Source: Daphnia pulex (lineage: Eukaryota; Arthropoda; Branchiopoda; Diplostraca; Daphniidae). Taken from it: 64,000 nt of DNA. The stretch covers positions 9,973,001 through 10,037,000 of the forward strand of contig NC_060026.1 of the NCBI RefSeq assembly GCF_021134715.1. Direction: 5' to 3'. Below are positions 22,093-31,719 of this stretch, in pieces; position 1 is the first letter of the stretch, and each line of letters opens with the position of its first letter. The position numbers and the translations under genes are program-made. The notes under the pieces are model-generated. The model did not search any database and had not been told where the DNA came from. It saw only the letters and a program-made list of their open reading frames with translations.

Positions 22093-22110
22093 TTCCCGGT
22101 CGATGCACCA
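22093..22110 (-). promoter_or_regulatory. BEL primer-binding site matching tRNA-Gly 3' end
   Basis: The plus strand reads TTCCCGGTCGATGCACCA, the 3' terminal sequence of a typical arthropod tRNA-Gly including CCA. On the element's sense strand this is its complement, three bases from the 5' LTR end, so tRNA-Gly would prime minus-strand DNA synthesis. tRNA-Gly priming is common in BEL/Pao elements. Confidence 0.85.
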
Positions 22111-22113
22111 TAT

Positions 22114-22447
22114 TGTTACGTATGCGAATTAAACTGAAAATTTAGGCTTGAGCTTTACCCGACTGTATTTAAATGTTACCTTTAAGTTAGAGACATTCAC
22201 TTCAACGGCACATAGAAAATGAAGACGATTTGCACGTTGACGAAAGACGGACAATCAAGACAGACACTAAGACGAGAACGATAGCGACTGTACATTAGGC
22301 AGGAATACTCAAAGGACACTAAAAAGCCGGGAATTCTTTTGTCGCCATTTCGACTTTCTTCCCTCGCCTCCGATCCCGCATCTTGCGTGATGAGGAGGGG
22401 AAAATGAAGCCTCTGCTAGCTATTGGGGTAGCGCGGGATCCGGAACA
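22114..22447 (-). repeat. 5' LTR of the BEL element
   Basis: 334 bp matching 15166-15499. It is followed on the plus strand by the second ATCAC at 22448-22452. It presumably holds the promoter for minus-strand transcription; no TATA box was assigned with confidence. Confidence 0.95.
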
Positions 22448-22777
22448 ATCACAAAGTCAGAGGGCCAAACGTTTGATCGGGTCGGAATATTGCTTCCAGA
22501 ACCCGTCTTCAGTCATGGCCAGCTGTATGTGGCCATCTCCAGAGCTACATCGAAAGACGGTTTATTTTCATTTCTTATACATTTTTAAAATTAATAGTTT
22601 CATGAAATGTTCAATAATCCTAATATTTTTTGTATTCCCTCCCAAAAAAGAGTCCGAGTCGAGATTGCTGAGTCTGGGAAGCAAGGCAAGCTTCTCAGAA
22701 ATCATCCGACAGCCACTGAAGAAGAAAAGAAAATAGTGTTTACTTTAAATGTTGTCTATAAAGAAGTTCTATTGTAA
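22448..22777 (+). pseudogene. Helitron helicase 3' end with a small intron
   Basis: After the BEL element the helicase resumes as [19 protein letters not shown] and [16 protein letters not shown], the conserved C-terminal helicase motifs. A 93-bp intron (22560 GT to 22652 AG) restores the frame to VRVEIAESGKQGKLLRNH and then NVVYKEVLL-stop at 22777. This end looks undamaged compared with the Rep half. The Helitron 3' hairpin and CTRR end were not located with certainty. Confidence 0.88.
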
Positions 22778-22948
22778 GAACATTAACCATTTTAGACTAC
22801 TGCCATTTATCCATATAGTCAAAAACTCTCATACCTATGGAACGCCGTAGGAAAAAAAAATTAACTGCTCCACAGTTAGCATTAATTTAGAGCTCTCCAA
22901 AAATAAATGCTCAAAATTTAGTGCTCTATCGCCCCCGCCTTCTAGCGG

Positions 22949-23159
22949 TGTTAAGATCTTACGAGGATCGAAGAACAAACTGAGTTCCGAGTTAACCAAG
23001 CTGTATTGAACGACGCGATGGGAGTACTGTACAGGCAGAACACTAAGGCAAGACTGACTGGCCCATGGCCGGAGAGAAGTAGGGCCGACATGAGCCGCAA
23101 GGGGGCTCAGGTGTCGAGCTAAGACGGAGGGGGGCAGGGCCTAGGCGGAGACTATAACA
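22949..23159. repeat. Probable solo LTR, 211 bp
   Basis: The segment starts TGTTAAGATC and ends GACTATAACA, giving the inverted ends TGTTA/TAACA. It is flanked by AGCGG on the left and AGCGA on the right, four of five bases of a duplication. It is GC-richer than its surroundings and has no coding content. It is probably the remnant of an LTR element lost by recombination; the family is unknown. Confidence 0.55.
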
Positions 23160-24024
23160 AGCGAGCGGTCCGGAAATTTTCATTTCTACGCCTCCTTATG
23201 GGAGGAATTCTAAGCTATCGATTGCAATCCAATAGTTAGCTTAACAATTGATTTGCAATAGTGATTCAGACGAATTGCATTGTTGACAATCCGAGGGCTC
23301 AACTCACAAATTGATTGTGGTTCTTTTACCTATTTAATAGGTAATATTTATTGGAATTATATAAAGGACTTATCTACGTTAAATCCTGATTAACCCTGAA
23401 AACTCTCACAAGAGGTAAGTCTTTGTTATATGATTTGGTTAAAAAAGAATTAATAAGTTGATAATCTGCTTCTGTTACCTTCCAGAACTTTCCGAAAATA
23501 GTTTATCACTTTGATTTCGTACCATTAGAAATGAGTCCTCCATTGGTGGATGGCAAGTTAAAAGTTCAAGAGTAAACGGAAACACGGAGGGCTACATACT
23601 ACAAAGAACCAGATCCCAATCGAGAAATTCCAACTCAATAGTCCATGACTTAAACTTGAATGGTTAGTTTTCAAAATTTTACAATCTTGCAAGTGCTGGT
23701 TGTTGTTTTTCGGCAATTGCAATTAGTCCCAATACATCAGTTAAAGCTTAATTACCTAATGACATTTATTGACAGGTGAATGTGACATGAATGTGAGCAC
23801 CTGTATCATTCTGGGTTCTTTTAAGAAGACCCCAATACAAATTCCCATGGACTGACCATGTCATTGTGGATCTGGGAATGGATTACTGCCATCAAGCAGG
23901 GAATGGACCAGCCATAAACAAACGATCCTCAGTACCCACTCCAGTAGAACTTGGTATGATAATTACCAAAATTATATTAGTTGTAATGAATTATTTGAAT
24001 TGAAAAATTTGAATTGAAAAACAG
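23160..24024. other. AT-rich stretch with no supported gene
   Basis: About 865 bp. Short exon-like blocks occur, for example around 23500-23660, but none gives a frame I can defend. It lies just upstream of the convertase-like pseudogene and may hold its decayed 5' exons. Confidence 0.4.
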
Positions 24025-24658
24025 CACGGAAAGAACGCTGGAGTCACTCATCATTTGAACGTGACACCTGTTTGGTGAAAAGGGCTAACCGGTCGGGGTG
24101 TAGCCATCGCCATTCTTGATGACAACGTCAATCCGTCCAATCAAGAAATCAGAGGTAATTATGTGAGTATGATAATCATCGAATTAAAAAAGTGCTAATT
24201 TAATTAGAAATTATTCTTTTTTCCCAATAGGATCCGAATATCAGCGTTGATTTGGGAACCAAAAGCGCTTAGCGCTTCCATCATCGTGGCCGAAGCAAAC
24301 AACAATTTCTGCGGTGTCGGAGTCACTGTCAACGCTCGTGTCGGTGGCGTCTGTCTGTTGGCAAAGAAACGCGTCCTCGACGTCCAAGAAACCAGAGCTC
24401 TTAACTACAAGCTGCACGAAGTGGACATTTACAGCACATCTTGGAGTGAGTTAAACAATTCAAAATTTTTTCATTCTCTTTTTATTGAATTATTCTATTT
24501 CCAATTCAGGGCCCCTGGATGATGGTAAACACATTGGAGAGCCAGGAAAGTTGTCAGAAGTTCACTTAGATTTAGCGGCACGTTATGTTCCCTTACTGAT
24601 GGAAACGTTGTCCTCAATAGGGAAACTGCCACTTAGTGACTGCTCTTCTGTGACGTAA
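24025..24658 (+). pseudogene. Proprotein convertase (furin/PC-like) catalytic-domain fragment
   Basis: Subtilisin-like proprotein convertases cleave precursors at basic sites in the secretory pathway. The fragment reads HLNVTPVW, stop, KGLTGRGVAIAILDDN (catalytic Asp retained), an intron, then AEANNNFCGVGVTVNARVGG and VDIYSTSW. Another intron (GTGAGT to CAG, about 24446-24509) leads to PLDDGKHIGEPGKLSE. The His-containing active-site block expected before the Cys-Gly-Val-Gly-Val segment is missing, a stop replaces a Trp-adjacent residue, and the Ser region is absent. The introns show it is an unprocessed duplicate. The part from about 24350 onward is repeated, inverted, at 31720-32885. Confidence 0.82.
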
Positions 24659-25513
24659 AAATACAATTGCAGAGACGGTAATGATAAACAAATTGAGAAA
24701 TTATGGAATAATTAATTATTTTTTGTTTGTTTTTTTAAATTACTTTTTACAGGCTCTGACGAATTGTGGTGCAACCGCAAAGAAGTGGTTCAGGACTACC
24801 TTCCGGCGCCATTAAGTCGCATCCGGGAATCGGCCGTTCAGAGCGTCCTGGTGTCCAAAGCTGTCGTCTACCAATTCAAGCACATCATGAATTTGACGAC
24901 GGAAGCACTTAAAATCTGTACCAGCGTAAAGAGCCAGCAAGAGATGAACCTAAGGAAAAATCTGGATCGAGAAAAGATTCTCAACATCAACATTCCGTCG
25001 TAACAACAAATGGTAGCCAATCTGAACGAGACCGCGATGAAAGATACGGCGATGATGGATCGGGCCGAAGACGATATGCGTCGCGCTCTGAAGAAATACC
25101 AACAGGCTGGCAAATGATTGGCATGGATTTCTTCCAGAGTGTGGCCAATATGGCGACTTCGTTCATTACAGGATTGGGAAGGATTGCCACTCTCCTTTAT
25201 AAGTGACATCAAAAAGACCGTTTCTACGCCAAGTGAAGGAACAAACCAGAGTCGTGTTCCAGCAATAATTCTACTTCCGGCGCCCAAGTTTTTTTCTTGT
25301 TTTACCTTTATCGCACATGTTCTTCAAACCTATAGTGTGTATCCCAGTGTGATTTTATACATAATAAAATTACTAACGATTGTCATTCAGTTATTTTTAT
25401 TGAATAGAATTCTTAAGAAAAAGAATGATTGTCTGCTCGTTATTTTAGACAAACTTCGTTCGCTTGTCATCTTTTAGATCAGTTATAATGAAGATGTTCT
25501 CGTAATTCTCTTC
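24350..25513 (+). repeat. Left copy of a ~1.16-kb inverted duplication
   Basis: The segment from GTCTGTTGGCAAAG to CGTAATTCTCTTCGC recurs as its reverse complement at 31720-32885 with scattered substitutions, roughly 96-98% by eye. It contains the second half of the convertase fragment, an intron, an unrecognised ~120-codon exon and the last codons of the integrase-core gene at its inner end. Confidence 0.93.
24753..25119 (+). pseudogene. Unrecognised exon with coiled-coil character (left copy)
   Basis: An acceptor (TTTTACAG) at 24752 opens a frame beginning SDELWCNRKEVVQDYLPAPL and continuing through LTTEALKICTSVKSQQEMNL. A TAA at about 25001 interrupts it, after which QQMVANLNETAMKD resumes in frame to AGK-stop. 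The inverted copy has Tyr (TAC) at the interrupted codon. After AGK, a shifted frame reads QMIGMDFFQSVANMATSF, a possible amphipathic tail. I do not recognise the family. It follows the convertase fragment through an ordinary intron, suggesting a chimeric transcript or a joined duplicate. Confidence 0.6.
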
Positions 25514-26930
25514 GCATCTTTACATACTTCCTTTTCGCAATTTTTAGTCGGCACAGGATCGTGCCATACTTCCGCTTCAGTCTGCGTTTAATGTTTCTGT
25601 GAAGATTCACTTCGATAGGGGGAACATTTAGCTGTTTCAAATCACCTTCTCCTATATCGAAGACATCTGGCATGTCTCCAATATAATCAATATCCTGAAG
25701 TAAATAAAAGTAGAGCCTTCAATAAACAAGACCTGAAGAGGAAAACAAACCTGGTCCAGCTCGGTGTATTGGCGATTTCTTTGTTCGGCCCTTAAACGCA
25801 AACGACTCAACCCTCGGATGAACAATCTAGACGGCGGTAGATTTCCAGTTACGGTCCTTAAACCGTGTCTATTCCAACTTCCTACAAACTCATCTAAATA
25901 TGTTGACTTACAGGAAGGAATATGTGATGGAGACAGAACAGATCCTCTTCGCTGTTAGGATCCAATAAGTGTTTACGTTCCAATCGTCTGTAACGCAAAA
26001 TACTCACAAAAACAGGGATTGGAAAATGTGAACAAGCCCATTATAGACATCCACCCACAACCGTTCAATCCTCTGATTGTGTACCGAACGTCCTGTCATG
26101 ATACTTCCTCGGTTGAGTCCGCGATGCGTCAACATAAATTGGGCCACTTTCACATTTTCTCCACCAAATCAGTACTGTATTGATAACCATATTATGTAGG
26201 GCTCATTATATAAAATAAATATTATATTGATGTTACCGCACACGAAATGGTAGACCATATTTTCTCACTCCAGTGAGAAAACCATCCAGCACAGTTTGGG
26301 ATCTGTTGTAGTCTGATACCGTCATGAAGAATATAAGCCGCGAGTAGCCATCCACAGCTCCGTGTATGATGAATCTCTATCTTTCAACACACATGATTGA
26401 AATCAGATAATTTTTTAAAATAAGCAATTTACATTTCTTACCGGATTAGTTTATGATTCCCGTCTAGATGTATAACGGCCAATGGAGCTCGTACATAATA
26501 AACTTGGCGCCTAATTCTCCTGGGTTGAATAATTTGCCCAACAGTCGCTGCTATAGCGGCTCGAACTCTTGTACGCTGCACTTTTAACCCATAATACCCT
26601 AATCTACTTTTTACTGAAGCCTGAAAGTTGTTCATTTTCCGTGCATATTTGTCTAACAATAGATTCCAGATCTTCAGTTGAGATCAAACTATATCGCGAC
26701 CGGACTGAAACACCGCACTGGGACATTTTATACTTGAGGGATCGAACAGTAATACGCATTTCTTCCGCTATTTCTGATAATGTGTAACCCTGATCTATAA
26801 AAATAATGAAATATAAATATCGATAAAAGCAAATAACTTTGTACCTATGAAGTTCCCAACGGTTTCCCTAAAAAACTCCATGATCACTGCTTCAACAATA
26901 AGTCCAAACTAAAGAGGAAATTAAACAGGG
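25480..26930 (-). pseudogene. Integrase-core (DDE) domain protein, multi-exon, frameshifted
   Basis: Minus-strand exons resemble the animal integrase-core protein family related to transposon integrases. In order: QGYTLSEIAEEMRITVRSL (near 26780); VQRTRVRAAIAATVGQIIQP ending VIHLDGNHKLIR (26438); HGAVDGYSRLIFFMTVSDYN to [27 protein letters not shown] with [44 protein letters not shown]; and a basic C-terminus ending HLHYN at 25482. The probable D-D-E residues are in HLDGNH, at the RTD junction near 26170, and in QRIERLW. The frame shifts between the first two exons and again one base after RTD, so it is probably inactive. Its last ~30 bp lie inside the inverted duplication. Confidence 0.82.
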
Positions 26931-27255
26931 CATCCGATAGAAACATAAGGTTAAATATAGGTTTAATAACATAACATATAACGCCCCCACCCACCCTCCA
27001 ATACAATAAAACAAGAAGGGCGTTTTCCAAATCCTACTGATTTCACAGATGGAGAAACGTTAAAATAATGTCTGGAATGTTAGGCAATAGATTAGGAAGA
27101 GTAACATAATTTGGCTCACTTTTCTTTATTTGGTGGCGTATTCAATTGAATCCGCATTTCCCATCCCACAATTACCTATGGTTACATGGAAAGCCTAAAA
27201 AAGGGTTGACAAGAACCCATTCATAAAGGCTGAGAACAAGAAACGGCATGAAAAT

Positions 27256-27790
27256 ATGGATATCGAAGTAAATTTTTTCTTCCCAATTTGCTTGGCATTC
27301 AGTCCCGATGTAGTTCCGAAATTTTTGCATTGCGGTCATCGCGTTTGTGGGAGATGCGCCACGGTATTCTTTTTTTTATTTTTTTATTCATTGTTTATTA
27401 TTATGCGTATTTCATAATTTCTAAATGTCGATCACGTTTCTCTTATAGAAGTTGCATAATGCTGCCTTTGGATGGATTCCATGTCCATTATGCAGGCATA
27501 TCACTGAAATTGAACTTCCCAACAATCTCAATTCCGACGTGGAATTCCTCCGATTGGTTGCCGAGTGGAGATCCGTAAAAGAAATAATCGCGAAAAAGGA
27601 CGAAGCTTGCAACAATCAACTTTTAGAAATTGCTGACTTGCAGCAACAAGTGGATCTCTGTAGAGAAATGCACGGCAAAAGAGTTCGCATGTCCTCAACA
27701 ACGAAGGAACAACAACGAAAGGAACACACACAAAACGATTTGTATTCTGGTTTGCCACAAGTAAAAGAGAGATTCAGTTATGCACACTGA
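27256..27790 (+). pseudogene. RING-type zinc finger / coiled-coil protein fragment (two exons)
   Basis: Exon 1 (27256-27363) encodes MDIEVNFFFPICLAF followed by LHCGHRVCGRCAT. An 85-bp intron leads to exon 2 (27449-27790) with WIPCPLCRHITEIELP, a predicted coiled coil (about residues 70-110) and a stop. The spacing fits a C3HC4 RING of the TRIM/RNF kind, which recruits E2 enzymes for ubiquitination. The first zinc-ligand Cys is replaced by Phe (FPIC), so the RING probably does not fold normally. The short length of about 150 residues, without B-box or other domains, suggests a partial duplicate. It could instead be a small real gene. Confidence 0.65.
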
Positions 27791-28740
27791 CGAATGTACG
27801 GGGGGTTGGGAGAGATGGTTGCCAGCCATCTCGACAAGAAAGAGAAGTTTTAGGAAAGTTAACACGGATTTCGGTTGTATACACCGACGAAAAGAGTCGA
27901 AAAGTGACCAAAGAGCTGGCTGCCAGCCAGCCCGATCGACACCATGACAGCTTAAAGATTGAAACAATATATGACAAAATAGAGAAAAGGAGGACGGGAA
28001 CATAGGGGTAAAATTAGGGCTTTGTCTTAATGACGTTGCCAAACTTGCTGGAAATAAGCGTCGCGAACACATTTGTTGGATCGCGAAAACAACTAAAACT
28101 TTTATTTTAGTTTTCGGTTGTTTTTGAATTTGGGCGGGAAATTTGAAAATGAGCTCCCCACCGAAATCGATAGAAGCGAATTATTCTGATTCAAAATATA
28201 AAAATTGCGAGGAACAAAATGTCTTGATATACAGTTGATATCTTCGGTTAACTCTTTTTTTTTCGATTCTCTGTCTCTCCTATACAGCTCCCTTTTCTCT
28301 CTTCCTGTTACTATGAAAATGAAAACGGTCGTTTATCAATTATTATCATGACGTCATTTCACTATATACTGTTGATTTTCCTCGTGGAATTTAGAACTCT
28401 TTCGGTGAAACTATATACTGTCGTGTGTGTGTTTGCCGAGGTGTGTGTGCTGTGAGGAAATGAGAAATAAACAAAATTGTTGTCCGTTATAAAATGAAAA
28501 ACAGTCTTCCTATAGTTGTGTCATTTCATAATTCCATCAATTTTACAGCTAGGCATTATTCTATTTAACAAAATAATTCACAGGAAGCAAAGCAATTGCT
28601 TCCAGAAGATTAAAAATGGTTTACGATAACGTTTGATTCGATGCCAAATGATTCCACTCTGTAAAAGGGCACCAATACAACTGAAAACTCAATAGTCCGG
28701 AATCGCCAACACAAAGATTCCAAGTAGACAGCACAGATAT
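27791..28740. other. No recognisable gene
   Basis: About 950 bp of AT-rich sequence. It holds a TATATACTGT motif repeated near 28370 and 28410, a short TG microsatellite near 28425-28455 and no defensible coding frame. Confidence 0.4.
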
Positions 28741-28753
28741 TTATTAGCGCGAA

Positions 28754-29011
28754 ATGCGGAAAAAGTATCGTTATTTTCGGTCATGGGAATTCTATCGAGC
28801 CTTATTGTGCTGCTATACACTTATTGTCTATCCGTTTGGCCGCCGCTCTTTCCGCGTGTGGGCGGCCAACGAAATTACTTTTCAATTTGCTAAGTGGTTA
28901 AAAAGATCACACCGATTTATTGGAGCTGTGGGCGACCCTGATAATACTGGAGTCATCAATCCCAACCCGCTCTACGCAGACTGTCAACCTTATCGCTATA
29001 CTCAATGTTAA
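28754..29011 (+). CDS. Unrecognised 85-codon open frame
   Basis: The frame starts MRKKYRYFRSWEF and ends DCQPYRYTQC. It is basic and aromatic-rich with two hydrophobic patches, but I recognise no domain. It lies between the two inverted repeats near other decayed fragments. It may be a chance frame, an exon, or part of a decayed element. Confidence 0.2.
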   Translation: MRKKYRYFRSWEFYRALLCCYTLIVYPFGRRSFRVWAANEITFQFAKWLKRSHRFIGAVGDPDNTGVINPNPLYADCQPYRYTQC

Positions 29012-29160
29012 AAATCACATTTGCTGTGCTATTTAGGACATTGTTCGAGTGGGCGGGAAGACTTAACCCCTGGAACTTGAATTTAAAAATCACCAGATTT
29101 CACATCGTTGGTCCCAAAAGTGAGATGTGAAGTGATTGGACTCTCCACCAAGTTCTTTTC

Positions 29161-29505
29161 GTGAGAAGAGCATTCAAATGTTGGCGTTCGACTATATTTT
29201 TCCAACGTCTCAGTTGCAGATGCGCTTGGCTGAACATGTCGAAACCGTTCGAATGTAATGTAGTACGTTTCCGGGAACCAGCCGATAAATGTGCGGGTCC
29301 GATCGAACCTCGACGTTTGTTCATGTGCCATTCCAATCCCGACGTATGCGCCCGAATAATAACCGGAACAATCGCCCTAACTTTTTCTTCTTCTTTTTAT
29401 TCTCCGGGGTTGATTTGGCGAAAAACCTTTTGGGTGGAAGATAATGATCCAATGGATATCATCCGGATGACTATCTCTTATATTTATCGAGAAGCACTCG
29501 TGTGA
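29161..29505 (+). CDS. Unrecognised 114-codon open frame
   Basis: Cys-rich first half (CRCAWLNM, ECNVV, DKCAG, MCHSNPDVCARI) and a hydrophobic middle (ALTFSSSFYSP), ending MTISYIYREALV. No family is recognised and no start context favours it. It may be part of a decayed gene. Confidence 0.2.
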   Translation: MRRAFKCWRSTIFFQRLSCRCAWLNMSKPFECNVVRFREPADKCAGPIEPRRLFMCHSNPDVCARIITGTIALTFSSSFYSPGLIWRKTFWVEDNDPMDIIRMTISYIYREALV

Positions 29506-29789
29506 TGATCGATCCATCTATGACAGCACTGAAGGCCTTTGAAGATGCTTCTTCCGTAACTATTCCACTCTAAAATGCGGCTTCAGCAGTGATCGTGGAA
29601 ACACAACCATCAACAAGTAAAAAAACTAATTAAAGAAAAAGTAATTTTACATTTATAAACGTCTTGTTATCCACATTCACGAGTCGTGTTATTCCACTTG
29701 TCTAGGAAGCCGTACTCCGTCATTGTCATCTACGGACAGTGATTTTCAAAAGAAAAAACACGAAAACTAAAGAAGAATAAAGGAAGACA

Positions 29790-30670
29790 ACACGATCGAG
29801 ACCGCCCAACGCTCTACAGCACAACAAGCAGCAGTGATGGCAGCGAAGGTAGCGAAGATGGCCCATCGTCACATCGTCGGAAAAGGAAGCAACGTCGAAG
29901 CTCACACTCCAAATCAACCAATGTGGGAGATGAGCTTAGAAAGAAGTTTTCTTTTGGAAAAATGAAACAAGAACCTAAAGGTAGAACCGGGTAGAAAATC
30001 ACAATCTCCTGGCTGAATTTTTTAAATTGTTTTTGTAATCGTTTTTCTTCATTCACACAGACAACCAAGATGTCACCATCAATGATCTGTTTCTATTTTC
30101 ACTTAAAGATGTGCTTGAGATGCCCAATTCAACCGAAAACAAACGGTTGAAAGCAGTGAGTTGGGCTATCAGTACGATGTCCGCTTCCCTGTCTCTGCAT
30201 CCAGCGCTGACGTGCGCGCAATATTTGCGAGGGCTAGACTTAGTGAAGTCCAAGCTTACTATGTCAGTTCAAATAGGGACCGGGGACCTCCAACAGACTG
30301 GCAATCAAAGGCTATTCCATTTCCTCCGGTCAAGAAATTCGGGTGAGATTTCTTATATGCTGACCCAATTAGACTATGATTTTTTTCTAATTTCGACTGT
30401 TTCGAACTAAATTGCTTTTTTTGTAGAGAATGTCAGGGAAGCTCATAGCTCTGGTACCTATTGGAGAGAGTCTAGCAAGTGAGGCAGCCTCATCGGAAGA
30501 AGAAGGACTTGTGTGCAAGACATGCAACAACTTCGTTCCTATAAGGCGTTACGGACATCACAAAGAAAATTGGTATAAAACACTGAAATTATTAGAACGA
30601 TAATGTTTCATAATTTTTTTTTATTAACTTCAGTCCCATTGAAAAGAAATCGCGGCGCAAAAACAACTAG
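29790..30670 (+). pseudogene. Possible decayed multi-exon gene, Ser/Arg-rich with a Cys-His cluster
   Basis: An exon-like block around 29810-29982 reads SSSDGSEGSEDGPSSHRRKR and ends at a GT donor. After an intron (CACACAG acceptor at 30060) comes DNQDVTINDLFLFSLKDVLE and NKRLKAVSWAISTMSASLSL. A third block from about 30430 reads MSGKLIALVPIGES and CKTCNNFVPIRRYGHHKENW. A last short one is PIEKKSRRKNN-stop (about 30635-30671). Splice signals are reasonable but the frames do not join cleanly between blocks two and three, so it is probably broken. The family is unknown; the Cys/His pattern could be a zinc-finger remnant. Confidence 0.35.
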
Positions 30671-31170
30671 TATCCCAAATCAAATCAAGTCATTTTCCTT
30701 CAATTAAAGTGATTTATGAAATAATCCAGAGAACCCGTAGGGCTAACGGGTCGTACGCAGAATGAAAAGAAAAAAAATCATTCAGTCAGTTTCATTAATT
30801 CTGCCTTTTCATTTTTTTTAATTCTGCCTTTCTGTTTTTTACTGATCTTGTTCAGGACGTTCTCGTAACTTTTGCTTTTGGCTCTTCCCTACCAAGACAG
30901 GTTTTCTGATATCGAAAAACGATTAACGCAGGGTTATAGATCTTTTTACGCTGATCATTTTTAATATAGGGTTTAGGGTGTGCAAATGAGCGGAAGTGCC
31001 CGTAAAACGCGTTCAAAGTTTTGAGTTTTACGGAGCTGACGCGCAGCCCAAGCCGGCCAGAAAGGGGGTCGAGCGGGGGGGGGGGCGCGTACCCATGGGA
31101 GAGGGTACAGTGAAGGGGGGTATACCTGGGCCATACTATACCATCCCATGTTTCCCCCTTGGCTTCCATA

Positions 31171-31240
31171 TCACCGGTGGTCTAATGGTCAGCATCCCGG
31201 GCTGATATGTCGAAGGACCGAGGTTCGAATCTCAGCCAAG
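31171..31240 (+). tRNA. tRNA-like sequence (degenerate, possible SINE head)
   Basis: An A-box match TGGTCTAATGG (31178-31188) and a full B-box GGTTCGAATC (31222-31231) are spaced as in a tRNA gene. The T-stem pairs in four of five positions, but the acceptor stem does not pair and no anticodon loop can be assigned. This looks like a tRNA pseudogene or the tRNA-derived head of a SINE, not a working tRNA. Confidence 0.5.
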
Positions 31241-31393
31241 TAAAAAAAAAATTCGATATAAATTGAAATTTTGAAAATTTAAAATTTTAATAGCATCAGT
31301 CACTGAAATATCATGCGGTCACATGTTGCAAACATAAATTAATGTTTGTGGGGAGCTACCATACAGTTCGTGCTTTCCCTTAACACATTCATG

Positions 31394-31460
31394 TCAACGG
31401 TAGCCTTATGGTTAGCGACCCGTGCTGCCATGCCAAAGGACCGAGTATCAAAACTTGGTC
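31394..31460 (+). tRNA. Second tRNA-like sequence, more decayed
   Basis: TAGCCTTATGG (31401-31411) resembles an A-box. The layout CGGTAGCCTTATGGTTAGC then AAAGGACCGAG parallels the neighbour 220 bp upstream (CGGTGGTCTAATGGTCAGC then GAAGGACCGAG). Its B-box is eroded (AGTATCAAAAC). The shared pattern suggests two copies of one tRNA-derived repeat. Confidence 0.4.
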
Positions 31461-31719
31461 ATCGGTCGAAGTCGCTTAGGAAAATTATATCGGATTTTGA
31501 TAAATTAAATTTAAAAGCTTCTAGAGTTGATGGAAGTGGAAGATAGGTGGTAAACTGGTAACTCACGACCGCGACAAGAGCGGGAGGCGTGGCGTCGTCG
31601 TGAGTTCCCCACTACTGGTACAAGGAATGCTGATCAGCTTTTCCAGCAGGCCTATTTACCTCATGTTCCATTTCGCCCATGTTAATGGTGTTTTTCGATC
31701 CATAAGCGATGTAGCCAAG

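Larger units (their letters stand above)
15166..22447 (-). mobile_element. Complete BEL/Pao LTR retrotransposon
   Basis: This 7282-bp element transcribes on the minus strand. It has two 334-bp LTRs (15166-15499 and 22114-22447), ATCAC target duplications on both sides, a tRNA-Gly primer-binding site next to the 5' LTR and one open 2070-codon Gag-Pol frame. The LTRs appear identical by eye over the blocks I compared, so the insertion is recent. It landed inside the helicase part of an already decaying Helitron. It may still be capable of movement, although no polypurine tract is obvious because the coding frame runs into the 3' LTR. Confidence 0.96.
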
